Assembly: GCF_949987535.1 (NCBI RefSeq)
Contig: NC_080071.1
Location: 27,674,236-27,738,235 of the forward strand
DNA from: Balaenoptera acutorostrata
Taxonomy: Eukaryota > Chordata > Mammalia > Artiodactyla > Balaenopteridae
DNA length: 64,000 nucleotides
Reading direction: 5' to 3'
Part shown: positions 35,901 through 45,755 of the stretch, one piece after another
Layout of the letters: each line of letters begins with the position of its first letter
Numbering within the stretch: position 1 is the stretch's first letter
The notes under the pieces: generated by a model
The model's input: the letters and a program-made list of their open reading frames with translations, nothing else
Database searches by the model: none
Told to the model about the DNA's origin: nothing
Program-made: the position numbers and the translations under genes

Positions 35901-36190
35901 TCCTCCCCACTGGTGCATGTCCCTGGGCCTCATCATCTTGTTTTGGTCCCTTGAACCTACTCTGTATATAGTCCCTTCATTCACATGCTCCTGATTAAAA
36001 CTTCCATTCCTTTGCATGCACAGCAAGGATGACTTGCAAGTTCCACAGATGTGAAGGGCTGGTGGGAAGCGGGGAAATAACAATGTGCCCCGTCATATCT
36101 CTAAAAAACATTTCTTTCTCTTTGCGTACAAAACAAATGAAATTAAACTATTTTAAGGAAATGAATAAAATCTTCAGGATAAGAGATTCT
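32930..36190. other. Mostly single-copy DNA
   Basis: No clear transposon was found. The segment 35120-36080 is GC-richer and may contain old repeat material. The 122-codon minus-strand frame at 35715-36083 has no recognisable domain. No gene was identified. Confidence 0.4.
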
Positions 36191-36194
36191 GTTT

Positions 36195-36385
36195 AATACC
36201 CTAACCCTTAGCACAGTGCCTACTATATGGTAGGTACTTAGACGTTAGTATTTTCAAATCAATTCTGATAATGATTTAAGAGGAATAATAATGAATATAT
36301 TCCAGGACCTTGAAAACTCACAGCACTCTCATGAAATAGGTACTATTATTATTATCATTATTTTATAGATAAGGAAGCTAAGTTT
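36195..36385 (-). repeat. MIR/L2-like fragment
   Basis: 'gcacagtgcctactatatggtaggtactta' is an L2/MIR-terminus phrase. 'cactctcatgaaataggtactattattattatc...ttatagataaggaagctaag' is the reversed MIR 3' half. Confidence 0.5.
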
Positions 36386-36399
36386 TTGTTTTGTTTTGT

Positions 36400-36640
36400 T
36401 ACTACTTCAAACAGTGCTGGTGCAAACATCACTTTACAAATGGTTTTCCCACTCGTACCCATTTTTCTGTAGATACATTCTCAAGAAATGGCTCTGCTGA
36501 GTGGAAGGGAATGTGCCTTTTAACTTTGGTGGATATAACTAGATTTTCCTCCAAAGGCATGGCAACATTTTATACTCCAGCAGCAGCGTAAAAGACCTGT
36601 TTCCCACACCTTTGCCCTCATTAGGAATTATCAAGCTTCT
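36400..36640. repeat. Old L1 3'-end fragment
   Basis: 'gtgctggtgcaaacatcactttacaaa', 'tagatacattctcaagaaatggctctgctgagtgga' and 'tactccagcagcag...cctgtttcccacacctttgcc' match, in order, a common ancient L1 3'-end block. The strand was not settled. Confidence 0.5.
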
Positions 36641-37896
36641 TACTTTGTTAACCAGGAAGTGAAATCTAGGCCAAGTCTTGACTTTGCCTGAGAGTTTCCT
36701 ATAGGACTTTACTAGGAGAAACACAAAGATGTGTGGAGGAGAAAGAGAAAATGTGTTCTAAGAAGAGGAAATATTGTGTACAGACAGATTTCAGGTTGGG
36801 ACTGTGGAAATGGTTAGAGTTTGGGTAGGTGGGTAGATGCCAGATCACATAGCGCCCAGCACACCTGCTACAGAAGGAAAGATGGAACCATGTTCACAAG
36901 GAAACCAGGAGAGTGTGACGCTGAAACGCTAAAACAAAGTATTTTGTTTTTTCTTTCCACCAGTTTGAGGGAGCCATCTCTTTCCTGTCAGAACACTGAC
37001 AATACTAGTAGTCCTTATAATTGGCTTATTTGCTACTAAAACCACTTAAGACAAGGTGGATGAGGGTATGAGAGGGCAGACAAATTGTCAGGAGGACAAT
37101 GGTTAGAAAATCTGGAGACCAAAACATTTCTTTTCCTTCTGATGTCCTGATCGTGCTAATATAAAGTTTTCTCTAGTGCTTTTACTAGAAACTGCACATT
37201 TCCCTTATCCCAGTATTATATAATCACAGTAATATTCTTTAGAAAATGTCATACAGAAGATTGATACCTCTTCTATTTTCCTTGTATCCCCAAATGAGAC
37301 AATCCCAATGAAACATCGACAACTCTTTCAGATATCCTATTTCACTACTTCACTTTTTGGACATAAAATATAATGTCACTTTATCAGAAAACCATAATTT
37401 CATTTTAAAAAACAAGAAGGATTAATTTTTCACAAATCAGCATATTTATCAGACAAATTCCAGATCATGAGACATATGTGATTAGTGATGCATTATAGGA
37501 TAAATGATTAAAATGGCAGCATTGAGTCACTTATTTTTCTTTAATTATTAATGGATATATGAAATGGGTCTATTAAATCTAATCATCTTGGATTTGGTTG
37601 ATATTTGGATGCTCATATTCCAGAGTTAATCTCCTTTACACAGAATATTAGAATTAGAAAAAAATCTGAGGAATTATTTAATTTATGCTCTCAATTGTCA
37701 AAGAATTTAACTTAGCTTGGTAGAAATTTTGTTTGGCTTTATCTTTAGGTCCAAACCATTTCTCAAAATAAATTAAGTAAATCAGTGGAATTTTAAGTTT
37801 CTTTTCCAGTCATAGGTACTTTCTCCCCATAGTTGTTCCTTCTACTCTGAAGAAAAATTTCTACACTTCCTAGGCTTTTCAAATCTCTCAAAGGAT
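36641..37896. other. Single-copy DNA
   Basis: Nothing was recognised. Confidence 0.45.
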
Positions 37897-38055
37897 TATA
37901 ATCCTGATAATATAATTATATAATTATGTAATTATTATATAATTAAATCATATGTAATTATATATAATACAATGATTGTATTATATTATTCAATATATTA
38001 TAATAATATATGATTATATGTAATATAATGATTATTACCCTGATAATATAATTTT
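37897..38055. repeat. AT-rich palindromic low-complexity tract
   Basis: The tract is almost pure A/T, built from 'ataattatat' and 'taatatatga' units. The phrase ctgataatataatt occurs at both edges (about 37903 and 38040), suggesting an expanded or duplicated unit of about 137 bp. Confidence 0.8.
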
Positions 38056-38141
38056 GAAAGAATAGGGGCTGACATATTAGAAAAAAAAAGTAAAAATACT
38101 AGACATAGGGTTGGCTAGTTATCTTGGGATACTGCATTTTT

Positions 38142-38481
38142 TTTTTTTTTTTTAAAGGATTTTCTTATTTATTTATTTATTTATTTATTTATTTTTGGCT
38201 GTGTTGGGTCTTCGGTTCGTGCGAGGGCTTTCTCCAGTTGCGGCAAGCGGGGGCCACTCTTCATCGCGGTGCGGGGACCGCTCTTCATCGCGGTGCGCGG
38301 GCCTTTCTCTATCGCGGCCCCTCCCGTCGCGGGGCACAGGCTCCAGACGCGCAGGCTCAGCAATTGTGGCTCACGGGCCCAGCTGCTCCGTGGCATGTGG
38401 GATCCTCCCAGGCCAGGGCTCGAACCCGTGTCCCCTGCATTAGCAGGCAGATTCTCAACCACTGCGCCACCAGGGAAGCCC
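38142..38481 (-). mobile_element. CHR-type SINE with 24-bp internal duplication
   Basis: Minus-strand insertion with a (TTTA)n/T tail at 38142-38195 and its head at 38481. The exact 16-bp TSD gggatactgcattttt is at 38126-38141 and 38482-38497. The B box is intact (ggctcgaacc at 38417-38426). The ctcttcatcgcggtgcg unit occurs twice, at 38257 and 38281, with a 24-bp period. I recall this subfamily variant from toothed-whale SINEs. The exact TSD suggests a recent insertion. An open frame of 132 codons across it is SINE sequence, not a gene. Confidence 0.97.
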
Positions 38482-38744
38482 GGGATACTGCATTTTTAAA
38501 ACTATCTTTAGGGGCAAGGTGAGAGAGTCCAGGTAACCGTCCATCCTTGGTTATCCTTGTCCCACCTAATCTCCAGTTCCTGATGCCTCAGTTCTTTGAA
38601 CATTTGTCCTTGAATCTAGCATCTTTTGAGTCCCAGATCCTGATATTGATATAAATGTCTTCTTTGCTCAGAAGATATTATACTAGGAGGACACCCTGGG
38701 ACAGCTTGATATGTTTGGGACTGTCTGATGCCAAATATTATTAT

Positions 38745-38955
38745 AAACGATTATTTTCTGAACACGTTTAATATGTGAAAGACACTGCAATAAGCCACTT
38801 GACATACATTATCTCTTTTGAATTCTGACAAGGGGATAGTACCATTCCCACCTGGCAGCTAAAGGGATTTTCAGAGAGGTTAAATAAATTGTCCGTGGTC
38901 ACAGAGCTAACCAGTGATAAGGAAGGGGATTGTCTGACAAGACATTTATACCCCT
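38745..38955 (-). repeat. MIR SINE, long fragment
   Basis: On plus it reads 'tgaacacgtttaatatgtgaaagacactgcaataagccacttgacatacattatctc', then 'gattttcagagaggttaaataaattg', then 'ggtcacagagctaaccagtgataagg': the reversed MIR in full order. Confidence 0.78.
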
Positions 38956-39835
38956 AACTCTACTGGGGTAGGGTGTAGCTTGAGAACTTCCACTCTCAAC
39001 AGAAGACTCTAATATTGAGCTGAGTCACAGCTTCAGAAAAAATAGAATTCACATATACTACCAGTTCATTTGAAATTCATTGTATTTAATATATATTTAA
39101 ATTATTCTCTATTATTGTATAATTTTCCCCTGAATTAATATTCCAAAATGTAATAAAAGATCTTTTAAGTTCTTCTCGGGTATTTACTTTAAGATCAAAT
39201 AAAGCTGGAAGTGACTGTGTGATCCTGGTGTTGGGAAACGAGTCATTTAAAAGAAGAATTTATATTTGATGTTGGGAATAATTTTTCATGTTGTAAATCT
39301 GAGAAACTCTGTGTATCAAACCCAAAAGATTTTTGCTCAAGGTAAATAAAGAAAGCAGCATGAATGATTGAGAGTTGCAAAGAGTTCCAAATGTATTGCA
39401 GCCATAAGTGAACCACTTCTTCCTTTTGGAATTTGATTTTTCCTTCTAGATCTCATTGGCAAGTTGCTATTTAATTGACCTGAGTGAATAGAGCTATGTA
39501 AAGTCCAAAATACAAAGGAACTAGGTAGCATTAAGTGGCATAATGCAGGTGACTATGACGAGTATAATAAATGGTGTGTTGAAATCATTCCATAAGCACT
39601 TTAGTAATACATATGAAGAACAATCAATTAAGCATATTATACAAATAAATGTATGATAAATTGGGGGAAATGTATTAATCCTAGAAACCAAAACAAAAAA
39701 TTGGTAGTACATCTCAGTCCTTATACTGAGTGCTTTGGAGCAGGAAGACCCTTGAAATAGGTTTTTATCAGAAAACACTTAGAAATTATACTCACCGATA
39801 TGTTGAAACTACATACACTAGGGAGTCTTGCCTTG
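38956..39835. other. Single-copy DNA
   Basis: Nothing was recognised. The 85- and 64-codon minus-strand frames (39521-39778, 39337-39531) are not informative. Confidence 0.4.
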
Positions 39836-39837
39836 TA

Positions 39838-40020
39838 GAATAGTAGAAAGAGAAGTAGATTTGACATCTGGAGATACTGAGCTTTTACTTTCTTCTCTGT
39901 AAAGTGAAAACACTAATGGGACCAATCTTATAGGGTGGCTGTGGGTCTGAGAAAGGACCATGTCTATAAAATTACTTGGAAATACAGATACAATCATTCA
40001 AACATAAGATATTATTATTT
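39838..40020 (+). repeat. MIR-like fragment
   Basis: 'gtagaaagagaagtagatttgacatctgg', 'ttcttctctgtaaagtgaaaacac' and 'atagggtggctgtgggtctgag' follow MIR order. Diverged. Confidence 0.5.
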
Positions 40021-40167
40021 TGATTAATCAAAATATAGTTACGTGGTACATTTTTATATCTACATTTTAGATTAAGTCCCTTATTTCACAGATATCTTAG
40101 AATAACACAATTTGAATTTTTAGTACAATAAATTTTGAAAAGAATTTCTAACTCTTGGGGGGGGAAA

Positions 40168-40224
40168 TGTGTGTGTCTGTGTGTCTGTGTGTCTGTGTGT
40201 CTGTGTGTCTGTGTGGGTGTGTGG
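40168..40224. repeat. (TGTGTGTC)n octamer microsatellite
   Basis: About six near-perfect copies of an 8-bp unit follow a G8 run at 40157-40164. Strand slippage is likely, so length polymorphism is expected. Confidence 0.92.
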
Positions 40225-41082
40225 CTTATCTATTTCCACCACGCATACCAGATCCAGAAGATGCCTGGACTAAATTGCTGAACAGTTTGAGGTAACAATT
40301 CATGGGCAGATATAATTTAAAATTCTGAAACTCTAGCATGCAAATGTATAATTTTATGGGCCAAGAGCGATCATTCAGTATCACTTCTAAAGACATGTAA
40401 ATGTACTTAAGTTCGATACCTGTTCCAGCCCCATGACTTTATGATTTTGTGATTATAGAACATGACCTCAACTGCCTTCCATGAAGGGGAGAAAGTCCTA
40501 AACTGAAGGGCCTTAATCTTCTAAATTCTTTGATGGGTTTGGGCATTTACATCCAGATATAACAGCTGTGGAAAGCTGGACTACCAGGCACACTAGAAGG
40601 AAAAGAATTTGCAGGTCTCAGAACATCTTGCAGGGAGGGGCTGGGGAGCAGAGATGGTAGAGAAAGGAAAGAGAATAAGGGGAAGAGCAGCCCAAATCCT
40701 TAGTGAAATCTATTTAACTCAAAAGGTGATTGGTATGCATAAATCCCTGGTAGTAACTAGTGACGGATGGAATCTGGGTCACTTTTTTAGAGTGGTGAGT
40801 ATACATGGAGCTAGGACTCCAGGACATAGAGGAGGATGCAAGATTTTAAGTCCCTGAGAAAGTGCAGAAGGGTTTGGGACCTCCACAGACTATGGAACTG
40901 GTAGGGATTTGAGACAGTTATGCCTAACTCTTCAAGGGGACAAAGAGCTTAGAGCTGAGTTATACAAGTAAGACATATATCTATTTATTCATTTGGAATT
41001 TTTAACCTGCCTGCTTCCAAAAGGAGAAATTATACATTGTTTTATTATTTAGTATAATAGAACTTTATGTAGAGGAGTGAAC
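40225..41082. other. Single-copy DNA
   Basis: No repeat was recognised. The 82-codon frame at 40609-40857 has no known motif. Confidence 0.4.
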
Positions 41083-41310
41083 AATGGTTCTCAAACATGG
41101 GGAGGGGATGATTAGGACGTGAGGAGGTAGGAGGGGCAATTTTGCCCTTAGGAGAGACGTGTTCATGTCTGAAAGTATTTTCGATTGTCATAACTGGGGG
41201 GTGTTACTGGCACCTTTTGGGTAGAGGCCAGGGATGCTGCCCCACATTATGTGATGTACAGGACACACCCCACAGCGAAATGTCAGTCGTGCTGAGCTGA
41301 GAAGCCCTGA
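41083..41310 (+). mobile_element. Non-autonomous hAT-type element (MER family, unresolved)
   Basis: It begins 'aatggttctcaaac', a hAT terminal repeat, and contains 'ggggcaattttgccc', 'cataactggggggtgttactggcacc' and 'gtagaggccagggatgctgcc'. It ends near 'gctgagctgagaagccctga', the decayed inverse end. This is a well-known mammalian dispersed element whose exact family name I do not assert. Confidence 0.65.
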
Positions 41311-41319
41311 CTATGCCGA

Positions 41320-41440
41320 CCTATCATTTTACAGATAAAAAAGTGAACATCAGAGTGGGTCAGTGACATAGGCCAAGTCACACAGCAAGCCAGCAGAAGA
41401 GATAGGCCCTCTAGTGTTTTTCCCATCACACTATGTAACT
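41320..41440 (-). repeat. MIR fragment
   Basis: 'cattttacagataaaaaagtgaacatcagagtgg...ccaagtcacacagcaagcc' is reversed MIR. Its end overlaps a near-CTCF core at 41406-41417 (11 of 12 positions). Confidence 0.6.
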
Positions 41441-41698
41441 TCTGAAAGCTAAAAATGGAACTGTTGGAAAATAAAGCTTCTTATGAACAAATTTAGGTTG
41501 AAGATGTACTAAGTAAATGCATAAATCTTTAAAACAGAGTACTGCTTACACCGGGAAATCTGGGCCACCAGGGAAATAGAAAATTTAATTATGTAACATA
41601 TCTTTGAAATATATTCAATAATATAAAAAGGACCTATTCGAAATATATTATAGCAAGAACTATTTTTTATGAGATTTAACCAAAGTCCTGCCCAGCGT

Positions 41699-41890
41699 AG
41701 CGGTTCTCAGCCTTTAGCAGCTTCACAGTCACCTGCAAGGCTTGTTAAAAGACAAATTGCTCCACCCCAAGCCCAGAGGTTCTGACTCAGGAAATCTGGA
41801 ACAAGGCCTGAGGATCTGCATTCCTAACAAGTTCCCAGGTGATGTTGCTGCTGCTATTGTTCAGCAGATAACACTTTGAGGTACCACTGG
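41699..41890 (+). mobile_element. MER5A-like non-autonomous hAT
   Basis: It starts 'agcggttctcagcc' and ends 'actttgaggtaccactgg', imperfect inverted terminal repeats. The internal part reads 'gcttgttaaaagacaaattgct', 'ccagaggttctgactcaggaaatctgg' and 'cattcctaacaagttcccaggtgatg', as in MER5A. Nearly complete. Confidence 0.85.
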
Positions 41891-44800
41891 CCTAGCATTT
41901 GGTAGGTACTCAATTGGCCTAGTATTGTAGGTATTTAAAAAACATAACCTCACCAAAAGATGTCATCTCACTTTAGCATAGATTAATTAATAGGGCTAAT
42001 TCACATTTAGAAGAATATATCCTACTGATGGCCGAACCGAAACTAACTTTAGACCTCACTTAACTCAAATACCTTACTTTAGAAATGAAGAAATGAATAT
42101 AACTTTTAAGCTACGTTACCAGAAAGAATTCCTTTTAACAATAGAAATGGTATTAAATGAAAATCATTTATAAACAATTTGAGTACTGACAGTGTTATCC
42201 TAAAGATATATAAAGTAAAAGACTGTAAGTACAACTAAATATGTATGCGTTATTGTTAACATTATGTTTATGAGGAGTATTCCCAATGCCAAGCTAAGTA
42301 AAACCCGGTCTGATGGGGCCCTTATGCCAAGCTAAGTCTATGGGGAAAATGCCTATTGAACATCAATAATACACAGTCAGGCCCTGAGGGACCATAACTG
42401 TCTCTTTAAATTATTTAGAAAAACATGTACATGTCTAATCAATTAAATATAGCATAAGATGATAAGCAGTATATTCCCATCATAAATAATCAATGTGCCA
42501 CTGTTAATCTTGATTAATAGAATGAAAAGAACTCTCAAAGAAATTCATTTTAGTAACACTCATTTTCATTCCATTCATTTAATTAAAAGAATGCAACAAA
42601 TTTCAGATACTTAAAAACTACCTGTGTACCTGGTTAGTGCTCTCCAATTAACCTGCCTCGTGCCGGTCTTCGCTTAGAAACACCCAATGACTGAGAAGTC
42701 AGCATCCTCTTTATCTCTTTAAAATCACTAAGGCAGTTTACACAGCGTTTATTTTCCTAATCATGACATCCTGTCCAAGGCACTGAACTTTGCTTGCCAA
42801 GGGCACGCAGGAAGCCAAACCCTCTCAAATGTGCTGTATCTATCTTCAACTTTTAAAATAACCACCTATCCTTTAAATCAGGTGCCATTGTTGTCTCATA
42901 ATCTCTGGTTAAATTTTATTAAAGATTTTTTCCCCAATATCACACTGCTGCCACAATCTTACCAGGCTTTTCTGCAGCATTCAATAAGAGTCTCCCATTT
43001 TAACTAATTCCCGTACCAGGACACAGTGTGAGAGTCTAAAACAGAATCAGCATGATATTCGTTCTACTTTTGCTCAGAGAATAAATAAGTGTTCATGCTA
43101 AACCTGGGATAATGCTTCCAAGCACCCCATACACAGCAGTGTGAACGAATGCAGTTAACCCAACACTAGTCAGGCTTGTATCAAATGGCGCTCCTACTGC
43201 AGTATTCACCTTGGAATAAGTAGTCAGGATTTATTATTTGTTGAAGTCACATAACTGCCAGGTTATGCAGGCTCCGTTCTCATACTATCACAAACAATCA
43301 CAACAGAAGACAAATACAGGAAAACATAAAGCTCATTTACAAGGGAAGCAAATTTGCAATCAGACAAGGGCAATGTAACAGCCAAGAACTGCAGTAAATC
43401 TCTTACAGCTAATAGCCTCATCTAATAATGCTCTCCTTCAATGCCTCTGAGTAAATGGATTGCATTCAGTTTAAACAATCAAATCCAACATGCATTCCTG
43501 GATAGTTAGAGATGATGCTTGATAAGCAAACTCTAATTTACGATTCATTTACTCTTTAAGTGTCTTAAAGCTAGGATTGCTAGAAGACATCCTATGCTTA
43601 TTCAAGCATGCTGACAGAACTGAAATCTCTTAGTAATTTCTCTCTACACCTCTCAGCATGGCTGACAGGCATCTGCCAAGACTATAGCACATCAACCACT
43701 GATTCATGCAAAAAATATTTACCCCCGAAAGATGTAGTAAAAGCTCAGCTTCCTCCAGCTTCCATAGCCCCTGAAGTGTTAATCTGAAGGAAGAGTTCCA
43801 TGAGTTTTCACAGGCCAGCAGTGTGTCTCCTACACTTGACCTAGACAGCCTTACATAACGAAGCATCGGAGCTGGGGAGCTTGCTGAATGTCATCACCAG
43901 CAAGAGTGAGGAGTATTGGCAGCAGCAGGCAGGCGGGCAGGCTGGGAGTTTGCATGGAAATCAAGAAGTCTTGTCTTTCTCTTTTCAAGTGTTTTGGAAG
44001 GACAGTTAAGAATAGCTCAGAAACTGGTCTCGTTCTTTTTTGTGGGGAGAATGACCAGAAGCATAAAAGCTAAATCTTCCAGCAAGTACAAGATACCTCT
44101 TTCGGGGTTTGCAGTAAACCTAACAGAATGACTGGCTGTCTGTAAAGGACCGTGCCATGACACCTCAAACGAAGGGAACGGTAAAGCAAAGTAATGACTC
44201 AAAGGCTACCACGGAGCTTTTGTCTACCTTTAACTCATTGTGGTAAGTATAGGGGAATATGTGTATCTGTAATAGAGGAATACTTGCAGGTGTGAGTTGG
44301 TTTGCAGGTGTGAGTTGGTTTGCAGGACGATAACTAAAGGATTTGTGAAGAGTGTTCATGTCCCTTGAACATCTTATTGTAAGCAAGGTGATAGCATTTA
44401 TAATCCTGTGTATCAAATTCAGAATGCGGTGGGTTAAACAGGTTGTGCTTAATGTATTTCACTTTCAGATATTTTCATGAAAGTAGTAACAGAAGCAGGT
44501 ACCTCTTTGTGGTGGTTTGCAGATAACTGTCAAATGTGTTAATTACTTCTACTGTCTATACTAAAAGGATTTGAATTTCAGCATTCAGATTTTGCGTATA
44601 ATGAATCTTTTTTTAGACTTTGAAAGCAATTTCTCAGAATGAGGCAAGAGGATCACTGTGCTTTTAAATAAGCTTTCTTAGACTCACGCCTGGATATCTG
44701 GGGGATACTTTTGAACAACAAATTAAAAACAACGTACTCTACATCTAATTTTCATTCAATTACCTCAAATGCGTGCAATAAAAGTTAGGTCCTTAAAACC

Positions 44801-45689
44801 TGGAAATAAAACCAGTCCTATATTCTGATCCTGAGTAAAGTGATATGGTATTATTAATATGATATTATATTGTTTAATTATATATAGAACTGTGGTTTTG
44901 TATGGGATATGGGCTAAGATATATAATTCCCAAGGCAACAGAAACAGAAGAGAAGCCATGCATCTTTTAAAAATAATCTTAATGTGCTGCTCTTAGTCAG
45001 GAAACTTGTCTACTAATGCATCCCACTGAGAATAGAGGAGGGAAATAAGAGAAGCTTAGGTCTACGAAACAACACAATAGTTTAATTCCACCCCATCATG
45101 TAACCCCTAAGGAAACAGAGGTAGAAAGAAGTTAAATGATGGGCTGATGGTGACACAAAGGAAGAAGTGAGTAGAAAGGGGTTTTCTTGACAGTCACCGG
45201 TATTTTGCTGACCATACCACAGTGAATAATTGTCCTTTAGTATTGGTATAAAGGCCTGATGTACAATAATTTTTTTATCATAGGAATGACAGAGAACAAA
45301 GTGGAATAGCATTAAATATCTGCTTCTAGCAGTATTCTGATTTTTGAAAAACAAGTTTTGTAGTGGACAGAATGAGAAATTTTCTTCAATTATTTCTCAC
45401 AACTGTAATGAACATACTGGTATGATAGTTAACTAAAATTTCAAATTATGAAATAGTATTCTGAACATTTAGCACTGGATACCATGATGGTGGTTCAAAT
45501 TCTTTTATTTTGTTAATGTTGATTGTGGTGCTAGGCTTATCCATCTCTTGGAGAGCTAATGTACGTGAAATAACCCATAGGAAGCAAAGGACTGGAAAAG
45601 AGAATGTTTCAAAAGAGATTTTGTCCTGTTACTTTCAAGCAAACTGAGCCTTTTGTAGTCAGGCACTTGTTTTTCATTTTTGCATCCCT
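41891..45689. other. Repeat-poor single-copy block
   Basis: About 3.8 kb with no recognised transposon, the longest clean stretch with the 22.7-26.3 kb block. Small local features: a 14-bp direct repeat atgccaagctaagt at 42286-42299 and 42324-42337; a perfect TGACTCA (AP-1) at 44194-44200; a strong donor-like gtaagt at 44243; a doubled T-box-like site at 44285-44326. Homeodomain-type TAATTA/ATTAAT words recur at 42510-42600. A regulatory region is plausible, but no coding exon is supported. Confidence 0.4.
44285..44326 (+). repeat. 18-bp tandem duplication carrying AGGTGTGA
   Basis: The unit tgcaggtgtgagttggtt occurs twice exactly (44285-44302, 44303-44320) plus a 6-bp partial copy. Each copy contains AGGTGTGA, the T-box half-site, overlapping a CAGGTG E-box. 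Confidence 0.9.
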
Positions 45690-45755
45690 GCCCACAGCAC
45701 AGGGGTTACTGTGCCCTCAATAAATGTTTGCTGAATAAATAAATGGAGGGGTGAA
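45690..45755 (+). repeat. L2/MIR 3'-end-like fragment
   Basis: 'tgcatccctgcccacagcacaggggttactgtgccctcaataaatgtttgctgaataaataaatgg' is a typical terminus. Confidence 0.5.

Noticed and set aside
35715..36083. 122-codon minus-strand frame
   Set aside because: No known motif. The region looks like old repeat or single-copy non-coding DNA.
38124..38522. 132-codon frame and overlapping frames of 76-93 codons
   Set aside because: They read through the GC-rich body of a CHR SINE in several frames. The peptide wording recurs at every SINE copy.
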